From positions 1-43,597 of the forward strand of contig NZ_OANU01000054.1 of assembly GCF_900089835.1 (NCBI RefSeq): DNA of 43,597 bases, in the 5' to 3' direction. The stretch is from Vibrio thalassae (GTDB lineage Bacteria > Pseudomonadota > Gammaproteobacteria > Enterobacterales > Vibrionaceae). Every line of letters starts with the position of its first letter. Position 1 is the stretch's first letter. A program made the translations under genes and the position numbers. The notes below the pieces were generated by a model that saw only the letters and a list, made by a program, of their open reading frames with translations, was not told where the DNA came from and did no database searches. This document shows, in pieces, positions 27,251 through 38,121 of this stretch.

Positions 27251-27422
27251 TTTCTATTTAATTTTTCAAAAAAATTTAAGTAGGATGCATTACATAATAT
27301 CGATAACAAACCCTAGCATTCAATAACGTTCCCCCACAGTTTTGAAAAAAAGTTAACTATTTTCTTACTGAATACGTAAACGATTGCTATACCCTACAGC
27401 TGCAATGTTTCTGGAGATAGAC

Positions 27423-29798
27423 ATGCAACAAAACAACACCCTTTGGTTCAATGGCTTGTCCATGGACGATGTTGATAAAGTCGGCGGTAAAAACGCTTCA
27501 CTGGGCGAGATGGTTTCTAATCTCGCCAATGCTGGAGTTTCAGTACCGAATGGTTTTGCGACGACTTCCTATGCCTTCAACCAATTCCTTGATTTTGAGG
27601 GATTGGACGAACGCATTCATGGACTACTAGATGAGCTTGATGTTGATGATGTTGACGCACTGCGTAAGACAGGCGCGACCATCCGTCAATGGGTATTAGA
27701 AGCCCCATTCCCTGCTGATCTTGAACAGGATATTCGAGAAAATTACCGAGAACTCATTGGAGGCAATTCAGAACTCTCGGTCGCGGTTCGCTCTTCTGCG
27801 ACAGCGGAAGACCTTCCAGATGCCTCATTTGCTGGTCAACAAGAAACATTTTTGAATGTAAAAGGCATAAACGCCGTTCTTGAAGCCACGAAGCACGTGT
27901 ACGCTTCGCTATTTAATGACCGTGCGATTTCGTATCGTGTTCATCAAGGTTTTGACCACCGCGGCATCTCACTATCGGCTGGTATTCAGCGTATGGTGCG
28001 TTCTGATCAAGCATCATCCGGCGTGATGTTCACCTTAGATACTGAATCTGGCTTTGACCAAGTCGTGTTCATTACATCGGCATGGGGTCTAGGTGAGATG
28101 GTCGTTCAAGGCGCCGTTAACCCAGATGAGTTTTACGTCCACAAGCCGCTCCTTGAGCAAGGGCAAACGCCGATTGTGAAAAAGACCTTCGGTTCCAAAC
28201 TGATTAAAATGGTGTACTCCAACAATCAAGAAATTGGTAAACAGGTCGACATCATTGACACCTCTGATGCCGAGCGTAACCAGTTCTCGCTCACTGATGA
28301 AGAAATCAAAGAGCTGGCTAAACAAGCGATGATCATCGAAAAGCACTACCAGCGTCCAATGGACATTGAGTGGGCAAAAGATGGCATTGATGGCAAGCTC
28401 TACATCGTTCAAGCCCGCCCAGAAACCGTGTGCTCTCAAAGCGAACAAAATGTCATTGAACGTTTCCAACTGAACAATAAAGCGGACGTGTTGGTTGAAG
28501 GTCGTGCCATTGGTCAACGTATCGGTACCGGCCCAGTTAGATTGGTCGATTCACTTGACCAGATGCCACTGGTTCAAGAAGGACATGTGCTAGTGACTGA
28601 CATGACCGACCCTGACTGGGAACCTGTCATGAAAAAGGCATCAGCGATTGTGACCAACCGCGGGGGGCGTACCTGTCACGCAGCGATCATTGCTCGTGAG
28701 CTTGGCATTCCAGCTATCGTTGGTTGTGGCAATGCAATAGAAAGCCTTGAAGACGGCGCGACGGTGACGGTCTCTTGTTCAGAAGGTGAAACCGGCTACG
28801 TTTATCAAGGTGAGCTTGAGTTTGAAGTTCGACGCTCAGCTGTTGATGAATTACCTCTTCTGCCGACCAAAGTAATGATGAACGTCGGTAACCCCGATCG
28901 TGCTTTTGACTTCGCTCAAATCCCTAATGAGGGTGTAGGTCTGGCGCGTCTTGAGTTTATCATTAACAAAATGATAGGCATTCACCCCAAAGCCCTACTT
29001 AACTTCGACCAGCAGACTCCTGAGCTACAAGCAGAAATTACGCAACGCATTCGCGGCTACGATGACCCAATCGATTTCTATGTAAGCAAACTCACTGAAG
29101 GTATCGCTACGATTGCCGCTGCTTTCTGGCCTAAACGTGTGATTGTTCGTATGTCTGACTTTAAGTCAAACGAATACAGCAACCTCGTCGGCGGTAAAGC
29201 ATTTGAGCCACATGAAGAAAACCCGATGCTTGGATTCCGTGGAGCGTCTCGATACATTTCACCCGTGTTCGAAGATTGCTTTGAGTTAGAAACCCGTGCC
29301 TTGAAGCGTGTGCGTAATGAAATAGGTCTGAAAAACGTGGAGATCATGATTCCGTTCGTGCGAACTCCAAGCGAAGCGGCACAGGTTATCGATCTGTTGG
29401 CTAAGTTTGAACTGCGCCGTGGTGAGCAAGGTCTAAAAGTCATTATGATGTGTGAACTGCCTTCAAACGCTGTATTGGCGGATGAGTTCCTTAAATATTT
29501 TGATGGTTTCTCTATTGGCTCAAACGACATGACCCAGCTGACTCTTGGTTTAGACCGCGATTCGGGTGACGTGGCACATCTATTTGACGAGCGTAATCCT
29601 GCCGTCAAAGCCATGCTAAAAATGGCCATTGATGCAGCGACACAAGCGGGTAAATATGTCGGCATCTGTGGCCAAGGTCCTTCCGATCATGACGACTTAG
29701 CTGAGTGGTTGATGGAACAAGGCATTAGCTCGGTATCGCTAAACCCTGATACGGTGATTAATACCTGGTTGAAGCTGGGTAATGTTGCTAAGCAATAA
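27423..29798 (+). CDS. ppsA: Phosphoenolpyruvate synthase
   Basis: Makes phosphoenolpyruvate, AMP and phosphate from pyruvate and ATP for gluconeogenesis. The 791-residue protein (E. coli 792) has the ATP-grasp N-terminal part (GGKNASLGEM, AVRSSATAEDLPDASFAGQQET). The swivel domain carries the catalytic histidine (GGRTCHAAIIARELG), and the PEP-binding barrel follows (ends SIGSNDMTQLTLGLDRDSG and GICGQGPSDH). I start at the ATG at 27423, preceded by TGGAG; an upstream in-frame ATG at 27384 lacks conservation. A strong terminator follows. Regulated post-translationally by PpsR next door. Confidence 0.96.
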   Translation: MQQNNTLWFNGLSMDDVDKVGGKNASLGEMVSNLANAGVSVPNGFATTSYAFNQFLDFEGLDERIHGLLDELDVDDVDALRKTGATIRQWVLEAPFPADLEQDIRENYRELIGGNSELSVAVRSSATAEDLPDASFAGQQETFLNVKGINAVLEATKHVYASLFNDRAISYRVHQGFDHRGISLSAGIQRMVRSDQASSGVMFTLDTESGFDQVVFITSAWGLGEMVVQGAVNPDEFYVHKPLLEQGQTPIVKKTFGSKLIKMVYSNNQEIGKQVDIIDTSDAERNQFSLTDEEIKELAKQAMIIEKHYQRPMDIEWAKDGIDGKLYIVQARPETVCSQSEQNVIERFQLNNKADVLVEGRAIGQRIGTGPVRLVDSLDQMPLVQEGHVLVTDMTDPDWEPVMKKASAIVTNRGGRTCHAAIIARELGIPAIVGCGNAIESLEDGATVTVSCSEGETGYVYQGELEFEVRRSAVDELPLLPTKVMMNVGNPDRAFDFAQIPNEGVGLARLEFIINKMIGIHPKALLNFDQQTPELQAEITQRIRGYDDPIDFYVSKLTEGIATIAAAFWPKRVIVRMSDFKSNEYSNLVGGKAFEPHEENPMLGFRGASRYISPVFEDCFELETRALKRVRNEIGLKNVEIMIPFVRTPSEAAQVIDLLAKFELRRGEQGLKVIMMCELPSNAVLADEFLKYFDGFSIGSNDMTQLTLGLDRDSGDVAHLFDERNPAVKAMLKMAIDAATQAGKYVGICGQGPSDHDDLAEWLMEQGISSVSLNPDTVINTWLKLGNVAKQ

Positions 29799-29817
29799 TT
29801 AGCCATAAGACAGCACT

Positions 29818-29847
29818 AAGCCAGAGCGATTCGCTCTGGCTTTTTTG
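29818..29847 (+). terminator. Terminator of ppsA
   Basis: AGCCAGAGCG / CGCTCTGGCT stem (29819-29841) with a tiny loop and a following run of six T. Confidence 0.92.
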
Positions 29848-30016
29848 TTGCTATATCGACGGCTTCCATTAGTTTTGAGCACATTAGTCATGTGTTTTAA
29901 CCAAAGGTTCCGTTTTATTTTTGCAATAATACTTGTCGACTTTTTCACTTTTTAATTGCGCTAGCTCAAGCCTATTCTGGATAGGCAGACCAAAGCTATA
30001 AATGTGAGGTAACGCT

Positions 30017-30715
30017 ATGAAAAAATCCATTGCCATTGTCGCAGGTGCACTTACCTGTGCTTCTGTCGGGGCCTATGCCACTGAAACAACTGTCCAAGAT
30101 ACCGACAATTCTGTTGACTATGTTCAAATTCGAAATGGTATTGCTTATCAAGTTAATGATACCACCCCCTTCACCGGCGAACTGACACGCAAATATGACT
30201 CCGGCCAAAATGCGCTTCATGTTCGATTCGCCAATGGCAAAGCTGTAGGGGCCGAAACAACTTACTACCCAAATGGTCAAGTTTCGTCCACAATTAATTA
30301 CAAAGATGGTCTAGCGGATGGCGACTGGAAGCAATGGTATGAAAATGGCCAGCTAAAAGTTGACGCTGAATACACAGGTGGTGTACTCAACGGCGCCTAT
30401 GACGAATGGTCCTATAATGGTCAAAAACTTGTTTCAGCGAAATACGACGATGGTAAGCTTCAAGGCAAAGTCTCTTCGTGGTATGAGAATGGTCAACCGC
30501 GTTCAGTTGAACATTATGATTCCGGCAAAAAAGACGGCTTAGCTACCAGTTATTATCCGAACGGTAGTAAGGCGTACGAAGCAACCTATGACCAAGGTGG
30601 CATTCATGATGGCACCGTCACCAAATACGCCCCTGATGGGCAAAAACAGTATGTTGTAACGGTTAAAGACAACAAGATGGTTTCAGAACAGCATTGGTTT
30701 AATCATCAGTCCTAG
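30017..30715 (+). CDS. Secreted MORN-variant repeat protein
   Basis: A 232-residue exported protein with a signal peptide (about 1-22, ending GAYA). It is followed by about six tandem repeats of roughly 20-24 residues, each centred on a Y-x-N-G-Q type turn (YPNGQ, YENGQ, SYNGQK, YENGQ, YPNGS, APDGQ). These are MORN_2-type antitoxin-like or surface repeats, here probably periplasmic or exposed; a partner is unknown. TGAGGTAA precedes the ATG. It is followed after 31 bases by the SpoIIAA-like gene, on the same strand and perhaps co-transcribed. Confidence 0.82.
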   Translation: MKKSIAIVAGALTCASVGAYATETTVQDTDNSVDYVQIRNGIAYQVNDTTPFTGELTRKYDSGQNALHVRFANGKAVGAETTYYPNGQVSSTINYKDGLADGDWKQWYENGQLKVDAEYTGGVLNGAYDEWSYNGQKLVSAKYDDGKLQGKVSSWYENGQPRSVEHYDSGKKDGLATSYYPNGSKAYEATYDQGGIHDGTVTKYAPDGQKQYVVTVKDNKMVSEQHWFNHQS

Positions 30716-30746
30716 CCTACCCGTCACGCTTTCAGAGGAGATGATT

Positions 30747-31118
30747 ATGATTACTACCCTACCATCACCACGTCCAGATATATTAGTCATTGAATTTGAT
30801 GACAATGTCGATTTAGTGCAAGAAAAGCACATTATCGCTGAGGTAGACAAGCTATTAGCAGAACATAACAAAATCAGTGTGATGGCAATACTCGATGAAA
30901 GTGCTCATTGGTCGCTAGCCGCAGGATTTAAAGATATTGTTTGGACGCTGACGAATCTAAAGCAAATAGAGAAAGTGGCGATTGTCGCCGATCGTAAGGT
31001 GATCACATGGCTAGTTAATGCCGACTCCATCATCGCACGAATGTTTGATATAAAAGAGAAGGCGTTTGCCTCCGCTGACTTTGAAAAAGCTTGGTACTGG
31101 GTACAAGAGCCTAAATAG
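30747..31118 (+). CDS. SpoIIAA-like (STAS-fold) protein
   Basis: A 123-residue cytoplasmic protein of the SpoIIAA-like family, with alternating strands and helices (DILVIEFDDNV, ISVMAILDES, KVAIVADRKVITWL) and a final acidic helix (FASADFEKAWYWV). Proteins of this type bind lipids or other hydrophobic ligands; function is unknown. AGAGGAG lies six bases before the ATG at 30747 and touches the ATG at 30741, so the second ATG is the likelier start. It ends before the shared terminator 31163-31195. Confidence 0.78.
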   Translation: MITTLPSPRPDILVIEFDDNVDLVQEKHIIAEVDKLLAEHNKISVMAILDESAHWSLAAGFKDIVWTLTNLKQIEKVAIVADRKVITWLVNADSIIARMFDIKEKAFASADFEKAWYWVQEPK

Positions 31119-31162
31119 CTAACGCTCTCCTATCAGACAGATTTAATACGGACAACCAATAA

Positions 31163-31195
31163 AATAAAGCCAGACGCTAAACGTCAGGCTTTATT
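31163..31195. terminator. Bidirectional terminator between SpoIIAA-like gene and tpm
   Basis: AATAAAGCC/GGCTTTATT outer stem plus GACG/CGTC inner stem with an A-A mismatch and 5-base loop. A-rich and T-rich on the two sides, it serves both convergent genes. Confidence 0.88.
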
Positions 31196-31221
31196 GTCCT
31201 ACCGTCCATGCCCCGGAAACA

Positions 31222-31875
31222 CTAAGCTAAGTGCTCAACTAACCAAACTTCTTCGGCAAAACGCGATAGACCTTGTTTTATTCGTCGATGCTCGCTGTCC
31301 GCCTCATCTCGCTCCAACAAGGTTAAACGGTAATCTTCTCCGAAATAGTCTTTTATTTCATTTGATGGAACACTAAAAGGAGGGCCCGACATTTCCGATT
31401 GAACATAGTCAAGCGTGATCATAAGAATTCGCCCACCTGGATTAAGCGATTGCTTCAACTTATCAACATATAACGCTCGCAAGTCTTCTGGCATCGCGAT
31501 AAGAGCAGCGCGATCATAGATCAAATCGACAGGCTTGATTGGTGCAGTAAAGTAGTCACCAACATAGATATCGAGTTCATCAAACTGATACAACTCGAAT
31601 TGACCATTAATGGGAGTCACCATTGGTGTATAAAAATGTTCCGCAAAAAACGCCCGGACGGCGATTTGACTTAATTCGACACCTTGAACATTGTCATGAA
31701 GTTGAGCCAGCCAAATAAGATCCTCAGACTTACCGCAAAGGGGAACAAACACGCTGTCGACTCGACTCGGTTTCACTTCGTTCCAATGCTTAATCAGTAA
31801 CGGGTTTACATCCTCTAGGTGAAACCCAATTTTATTCGCAGCCCATTTGTCATGCCACAATTCAAAATCGTTCAT
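31222..31875 (-). CDS. tpm: Thiopurine S-methyltransferase
   Basis: S-adenosylmethionine-dependent methyltransferase acting on thiols and, in bacteria, also on selenium and tellurium compounds. The 217-residue protein opens with the TPMT signature [21 protein letters not shown]. It has the SAM motif [16 protein letters not shown], then [11 protein letters not shown] and the later [14 protein letters not shown]. Length matches bacterial Tpm (about 218). No strong ribosome site is seen. It ends at the shared terminator. Confidence 0.95.
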   Translation of the reverse strand: MNDFELWHDKWAANKIGFHLEDVNPLLIKHWNEVKPSRVDSVFVPLCGKSEDLIWLAQLHDNVQGVELSQIAVRAFFAEHFYTPMVTPINGQFELYQFDELDIYVGDYFTAPIKPVDLIYDRAALIAMPEDLRALYVDKLKQSLNPGGRILMITLDYVQSEMSGPPFSVPSNEIKDYFGEDYRLTLLERDEADSEHRRIKQGLSRFAEEVWLVEHLA

Positions 31876-32106
31876 TTATCGTTCATATTTGGTATGGATA
31901 ATCATTAACGTAGAGTTTACAGAACGAGGACAAAAAGTCATGCCTAAGAAGGTAACTTTATTTCGAAACTCAAGTCACAACTTAGACTCTATTTCATTTT
32001 TTAAGGTTGGGTTCAGTTAGTTAGTCCCCATACTATAAGTAGTACAACTCCTGAACGTTTTCGCCCTTTTTTGTATACCGTTTTCGTAACGTCATTAGGA
32101 GAGAAA

Positions 32107-32883
32107 ATGAGCATGTTTCTTCGTACCGCAGCACTGATGCTATTGGTACTCAGCCGTGCACCTGCATTTGCGGCAACGCTTAATCAATCCGATTCAACTA
32201 CCTCAAAAGGAAACCAAGAACAGAACGAAGTTTGTCCATCAGTATTCAAACATAGTCTAAGTGGCTTGTATGGCATCGATACTGTGAACAGCAACGCACT
32301 TCAACCGCATTCCGACTTTGATATCTTGTATAGCAAAGCTCACCAAGCGCAACACGAATTAGAAGCGCTGTGCAAAACCACTGCTCTACTTGCTGGTACC
32401 GACGCGCACTTCGCTGGCGTCAAGTCTTACGATCGTGCAAAAGAAAAGATCCGCACTGAACTTAATGGTGAAGTTAATCAAATCACCGACCTCGCCCGCG
32501 GCACAATCGTGGCAGACGATGTTGAAGGGCTGGTCAGCGCCTATGAAGCGCTTAACCGAGAAGCTAAAGTCGTCCGTGTTAAAAACCGCTTCAAAAGCCC
32601 TGCGCCTTCTGGGTATCGTGATTTAAACATCTTAGTCCAACTGCCTAAAACTGGCATCATTGCAGAGGTTCAACTTCACTTGAAAGCGATTGCGGATGTG
32701 AAAAGTGGTCCAGAGCACGAGCTTTATGAAATTATTCAAGGTATCGAACGCAACGCCGCTGCACACGATCGTAGCTTAAATGACATAGAAACTGCGCAAA
32801 TTACCAGCTTAAGAAGGCAGTCTCTAGAGCTTTACCAAAACGCGTGGCAACCATATATTACGACCAATATTAAAGCGGCATAA
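32107..32883 (+). CDS. relV: RelV (p)ppGpp synthetase with signal-like N-terminus
   Basis: Small alarmone synthetase of the RelA/SpoT synthetase family, known in Vibrio as RelV and there located near ihfA, as here. The 258-residue protein carries all five residues I recall as critical in V. cholerae RelV (K107, D129, R132, L150, E188), here at K106, D128, R131, L149 and E187 (VKSYDRAK, ITDLARG, YEALNRE, AEVQLHL). AGGAGA lies just before the ATG. The N-terminus looks like a secretion signal (short basic start, TAALMLLVL core, APAFA|A site), and the protein has only two cysteines, Cys43 and Cys89. Both are odd for a cytoplasmic enzyme. The shared hairpin 32930-32960 ends it. Confidence 0.85.
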   Translation: MSMFLRTAALMLLVLSRAPAFAATLNQSDSTTSKGNQEQNEVCPSVFKHSLSGLYGIDTVNSNALQPHSDFDILYSKAHQAQHELEALCKTTALLAGTDAHFAGVKSYDRAKEKIRTELNGEVNQITDLARGTIVADDVEGLVSAYEALNREAKVVRVKNRFKSPAPSGYRDLNILVQLPKTGIIAEVQLHLKAIADVKSGPEHELYEIIQGIERNAAAHDRSLNDIETAQITSLRRQSLELYQNAWQPYITTNIKAA

Positions 32884-32929
32884 TGCCGCTTTTCCCTTCG
32901 CTCTTTAGCCAATATCCACCGACAAAAAA

Positions 32930-32960
32930 ACAAAAAGACCACTACATGTGGTCTTTTTGT
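32930..32960. terminator. Bidirectional terminator between relV and ihfA
   Basis: AAAAAGACCAC pairs with GTGGTCTTTTT around a 5-base TACAT loop, flanked by A-run and T-run; serves the two convergent genes. Confidence 0.9.
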
Positions 32961-32974
32961 TTCTAAAGTAAAAC

Positions 32975-33268
32975 TCAATCTACTTTGATATTCTCCACTC
33001 GTGCCTTCAGTTTTTGGCCGGGACGGAATGTAACTACGCGTCGAGCAGAAATTGGAATATCTTCACCAGTCTTAGGATTCCGACCTGGACGTTCATTCTT
33101 GTCTCTTAAGTCAAAATTACCAAAACCCGACAGTTTTACCTGTTCGCCACTTTCGAGTGATTTTCTGATTTCTTCAAAAAATACTTCTACCGTTTCCTTG
33201 GCATCCCTTTTACTGAATCCGAGTTTCTCAAATAGGTTCTCAGCCAGATCGGCTTTTGTGAGCGCCAT
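32975..33268 (-). CDS. ihfA: Integration host factor alpha subunit
   Basis: DNA-bending protein, partner of IhfB, used in recombination, replication and many promoters. The 97-residue protein matches IhfA along its length: [13 protein letters not shown], the GSFE-like loop, and the DNA-intercalating arm [24 protein letters not shown] with its proline. In enterobacteria it follows pheT closely; here 518 bases and a terminator lie between, so it must have its own promoter. Confidence 0.97.
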   Translation of the reverse strand: MALTKADLAENLFEKLGFSKRDAKETVEVFFEEIRKSLESGEQVKLSGFGNFDLRDKNERPGRNPKTGEDIPISARRVVTFRPGQKLKARVENIKVD

Positions 33269-33786
33269 AAAACTCCCCTCAAAGCTAATTTAAACCTTAC
33301 TATCACAGCGATAGCGCTAAACATTTCGTTTGACCAATCAACAACATAACGGTCTAACTTTGAAAAGTGTAAGCCAACCTTCTGATTTTCGCCAACTTTT
33401 TTATTTCATGGAAATGTCAGGATATTTTCTTATCTATTAGCAGGTTACCAATTTTTTAGCATAAAAGAGAAGTTTAGATAAGAAAAATACAGCATTATTA
33501 GATTTTTATTCTAATTCTTAAAGCCCAATTAGACATTAATAAAATAACAACAATTTACGAAATACCTAATCTAGCCCACAATTTTACGGTATTTATCTTA
33601 TAAAAACAGTGGGTTGCAAACTTTAACAATATGAAACACGTTTAATCCATTCAGTAGAGAGTTATACAGCATGATATATAAGAGCTATATTTTTAGGTTG
33701 CCTCAATTTTAGTAATGTTGGATAAAAAAAGCGAGTTAACTCAGTTAACTCGCTTCTTCGCTCGACGGCTATATCGTTAATTACGA
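33269..33786. other. 518-base AT-rich region between pheT and ihfA
   Basis: Very AT-rich and without a gene in any frame that looks like protein. The ihfA promoter must lie at its 33269-33400 end. A weak IHF-like sequence (AATCAACAACATAA, near 33336) could allow self-repression, but it misses the final TTR. The pheT terminator occupies the other end. A small RNA could be hidden here; nothing clear is seen. Confidence 0.5.
33723..33757 (-). terminator. Terminator of pheST
   Basis: On the minus strand AGCGAGTTAACT pairs with AGTTAACTCGCT and is followed by a run of seven T. It lies about 30 bases past the pheT stop and uncouples ihfA from pheST. Confidence 0.93.
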
Positions 33787-36174
33787 TTAGTCACGTAGTG
33801 TTGCACCAAACTTCTCAGAAACGTGGGCGACAATCGCATCCACCGCACCTGCGATATCAGCATCTTCCAGAGTACGCTCAATCGATTGCAGCGTCAGTGC
33901 GATTGCAAGGCTCTTCTTGCCTTCTTCCACACCTTTACCGACATATACGTCAAACAGTTTCGCGTCTTTCAAGAACTCACCGCCCTGCTCTAAACACGCA
34001 GCAACGATATCACCAGAAGCAACGGCTTCATCAACAACCACAGCGATATCACGACGGTTTGATGGGAACTTAGAAAGCTGAACCGCTTCTGGAATCACTT
34101 TAGCGTTGATTGCCGACCATTCGATTTCAAACACGATAGTACGACCATTTAGGCCAAACTTACGCTCTAGCTCTGGGTGAACAGTACCAATTACACCAAC
34201 TTCTTTGCCATCAACAATGATTGCCGCAGACTGACCTGGATGAAGCGCTGGGTGTTTAGCTGAAGCAAATGTGTATGCTTTTTCGTTTGTAGACAGCTCT
34301 AGAACTGCTTCTAGGTCACCTTTAAGATCGAAGAAGTCTACTGTGTTAGTTTCAATATCCCAGTGCTCTTCGCTACGCGTACCAGCAATAACACCAGCCA
34401 GCATCGGTTCTTGGCGCATACCGTTTTCTGCTGTGTCACAAGGGATGAAACGAAGACCATATTCAAATAGACGAACACGTGGCTGCTGACGTTTTTGGTT
34501 GTGAACAACCGTGTTAAGCAATCCTTGGATTAGGCTAAGGCGCATTGCTGACATTTCCGCAGAGATTGGGAATGGCAATACTAGAGGCTCAACATCAGGA
34601 ACGATCAGTTTTTGCTGCTCTGGCTCAACGAAGCTATAAGTAATGGCTTCTTGGTAACCGCGGTCAACCAGCAAGTTGCGAACACGCTTAAGAGGTAAAT
34701 CCGCTTCCACGTGGTTGTGCATTTTAAGAGCCGCAACTGGGTGTTGATTTGGAATATTGTCATAGCCGTAGATACGACCAACTTCTTCGATCAAATCTTG
34801 TTCAATAGCGATATCAAAGCGCCATGTCGGAGCTGTTGCCATCCAACCTGACTCTGACGTCTCAACAGTCAAACCTAAACGCTCTAGAATTTCTACCACA
34901 TCAGCATCTTCGATATGGTGACCTAGTAGTGCATCAAGCTTAGTGCGACGCAATGCTACTGTGTTGGCTTTCGGCAAATCAGCGTCTGACTCAACGCAAA
35001 CCACTGGTGCCACTTCACCGCCACAGATTTCAACTAGTAGCTCTGTTGCGCGCTCCATGGCGCTTGCTTGTAGTGCGAAGTCCACACCACGCTCAAAGCG
35101 CATTGAAGAATCAGTATGAAGACCATAACTACGTGCACGACCACGGATATGGTCAGGTGCAAAAAATGCACACTCTAGTAGAACGTCTTTAGTCTCAGAG
35201 GTTACACCAGACTCTTCACCACCAAAGATACCTGCAATCGCCAATGCTTTATTGTGGTCAGCAACAACTAGAGTATCGGCATTAAGCTCTGCTTCTGTAC
35301 CGTCTAGAAGTGTTAGCTTCTCACCTTGTTCCGCCATACGAACCACGATGCCCCCTTCAATCTTCGCCAGATCGAACGCATGCATTGGTTGGCCTTGTTC
35401 TAGTAGAACATAGTTAGTGATATCAACAACAGGATCGATAGAACGAATACCACAACGGCGCAGTTTTTCTTGCATCCATAGTGGTGTTTCCGCTTGAACG
35501 TTCACATTCTTAACGATACGACCTAGGTAGCGAGGACATGCCGCTGGTGCTTTCACTTCAATAGCAGCAACATCTTGAATAGACGCGTCAACCGCGTTAA
35601 CCGCTGGCTCTGTCACGTCTGCACGGTTTAGAACACCGACTTCACGAGCTAAACCACGGATGCTGAAGCAGTCTGCACGGTTAGCCGTGAGATCTACGTC
35701 TACCGTAACATCATCAAGGCTTAGGAAGTCACGGAAATCGGTACCGATCACCGCATCTTCTGCAAGTTCCATAATACCTTCAGACTCTACGTCGATGCCC
35801 AGCTCAGTAAATGAGCAAAGCATACCGTGTGAGGGCTGACCACGTAATTTTGCTTTCTTGATTTTGAAATCGCCTGGAAGAACAGCACCAACGGTTGCTA
35901 CTGCTACTTTCAGACCTTCACGGCAGTTAGGAGCGCCACACACGATGTCTAGTAGTTCTTCTGCGCCAACATCAACTTTAGTGACACGTAGTTTGTCTGC
36001 GTCTGGGTGCTGCCCACACTCAACCACTTTACCTACTTTAACGCCAGTGAAAGAGCCAGCCACAGGTAGTACATCGTCTACCTCAAGACCAGCCATTGTA
36101 ATTTGGTGCGTAAGCTCGTCAGTAGATACTGAAGGGTTTACCCACTCACGAAGCCATGATTCGCTGAATTTCAT
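33787..36174 (-). CDS. pheT: Phenylalanyl-tRNA synthetase beta subunit
   Basis: Large subunit of the (alpha-beta)2 enzyme that charges tRNA-Phe; it holds the editing site and tRNA anticodon-binding parts. The 795-residue protein (E. coli 795) starts [14 protein letters not shown]. It has the OB-fold tRNA-binding domain (about 40-150), the B3/B4 editing domain, B5, and the C-terminal FDX-ACB domain ([12 protein letters not shown] onward). It lies 18 bases after pheS. No attenuator-like leader is seen inside the operon. Confidence 0.97.
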   Translation of the reverse strand: MKFSESWLREWVNPSVSTDELTHQITMAGLEVDDVLPVAGSFTGVKVGKVVECGQHPDADKLRVTKVDVGAEELLDIVCGAPNCREGLKVAVATVGAVLPGDFKIKKAKLRGQPSHGMLCSFTELGIDVESEGIMELAEDAVIGTDFRDFLSLDDVTVDVDLTANRADCFSIRGLAREVGVLNRADVTEPAVNAVDASIQDVAAIEVKAPAACPRYLGRIVKNVNVQAETPLWMQEKLRRCGIRSIDPVVDITNYVLLEQGQPMHAFDLAKIEGGIVVRMAEQGEKLTLLDGTEAELNADTLVVADHNKALAIAGIFGGEESGVTSETKDVLLECAFFAPDHIRGRARSYGLHTDSSMRFERGVDFALQASAMERATELLVEICGGEVAPVVCVESDADLPKANTVALRRTKLDALLGHHIEDADVVEILERLGLTVETSESGWMATAPTWRFDIAIEQDLIEEVGRIYGYDNIPNQHPVAALKMHNHVEADLPLKRVRNLLVDRGYQEAITYSFVEPEQQKLIVPDVEPLVLPFPISAEMSAMRLSLIQGLLNTVVHNQKRQQPRVRLFEYGLRFIPCDTAENGMRQEPMLAGVIAGTRSEEHWDIETNTVDFFDLKGDLEAVLELSTNEKAYTFASAKHPALHPGQSAAIIVDGKEVGVIGTVHPELERKFGLNGRTIVFEIEWSAINAKVIPEAVQLSKFPSNRRDIAVVVDEAVASGDIVAACLEQGGEFLKDAKLFDVYVGKGVEEGKKSLAIALTLQSIERTLEDADIAGAVDAIVAHVSEKFGATLRD

Positions 36175-36192
36175 TGTGATGAACCCTCTGGA

Positions 36193-37251
<1,059 letters not shown>

Positions 37252-37368
37252 CTAATGCCAAATTGATTTGTAATTTGAACGGGTTATTGGGCAAAAAAAA
37301 CTCGTTTTTCGTCCTTTTAGCAAAAATCCAATGGGAGACGATGACCATTTGCCAATATTTGGCGGTAA

Positions 37369-38064
37369 TTAATTGGCTTTTGCGCGAACAAAAATGAAGT
37401 TTGGACGACGTGAAAGTGTATCAAATGTCTCGGGTGATACTTCTTTCATCATGGGATCTGGTTTACCTTCAGAAAACTTATCAAGGGTAAAAGCACTTTC
37501 TGAAAGGCTATCGAATAAGTTACTCAATGAACGTCTAAAGAATGACACTTCCACAGGTTCACCGATGGTGTTCCAATCCTCGGTAATACGTTCAACCGCG
37601 AAATAATTGTTCACATCGTTTTCTTCATAATCAACCAATGGATGATGTGTCGAAAAGATAAACCATCCACCTTGTTTCAGTACGCGGTGCACTTCTTTAA
37701 ACAGCGGTACTAGATCTTCGAGGTAATGCACCATTAACGGGCACACGACGAGATCGTAGCTCGCGTCAGCTTCTTTGGGAAGCCCATCAGCCAAATCTTG
37801 CGCATAACAAGTGACAGCGTCACCTAGCTTTTGTTTGGTCATTTGAACCATTTGCTCCGAGAGATCGATAGCCGTTACCTTCGCCCCTTGATCGACGAAG
37901 TGCTGCGCATAGATACCAGGACCACATCCTAAGTCCAATACCGCTTTATTATCGACATCGCCCACCAAGGCAAGCGTTGAGGGACGCTCATAAAGGCCAT
38001 TGTAAGCATTATTTTCAATCGCATCTGCGTATTTTACAGCGTATTTTGTATACATATCACCCAT
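37369..38064 (-). CDS. SAM-dependent methyltransferase (class I)
   Basis: A 231-residue cytoplasmic methyltransferase with motif I VLDLGCGPGIYAQHF (about 42-56), acidic motif II VTAIDLSEQM, the DLVVCPLMVHYLED motif, and the post-motif HRVLKQGGWFIFSTHHP. The substrate is not evident; similar Methyltransf_11 proteins act on small molecules or quinones. GGAGG lies seven bases before the ATG at 38064. It is a single gene between pheS and the GNAT pair. Confidence 0.87.
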   Translation of the reverse strand: MGDMYTKYAVKYADAIENNAYNGLYERPSTLALVGDVDNKAVLDLGCGPGIYAQHFVDQGAKVTAIDLSEQMVQMTKQKLGDAVTCYAQDLADGLPKEADASYDLVVCPLMVHYLEDLVPLFKEVHRVLKQGGWFIFSTHHPLVDYEENDVNNYFAVERITEDWNTIGEPVEVSFFRRSLSNLFDSLSESAFTLDKFSEGKPDPMMKEVSPETFDTLSRRPNFIFVRAKAN

Positions 38065-38121
38065 AGAAATACCTCCAACTATCAGACCATTTATCTCGCA
38101 TTTGAATCGCGCAATCTAACG

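Noticed and set aside
29078..29665. 195-residue minus-strand open frame inside ppsA
   Set aside because: It is a shadow of the ppsA frame: low-complexity Ser/Arg content, no ribosome site and no recognisable motif.
33330..33350. IHF self-control site before ihfA
   Set aside because: AATCAA is present but the second half (TTR) is not; too weak to annotate as a site.
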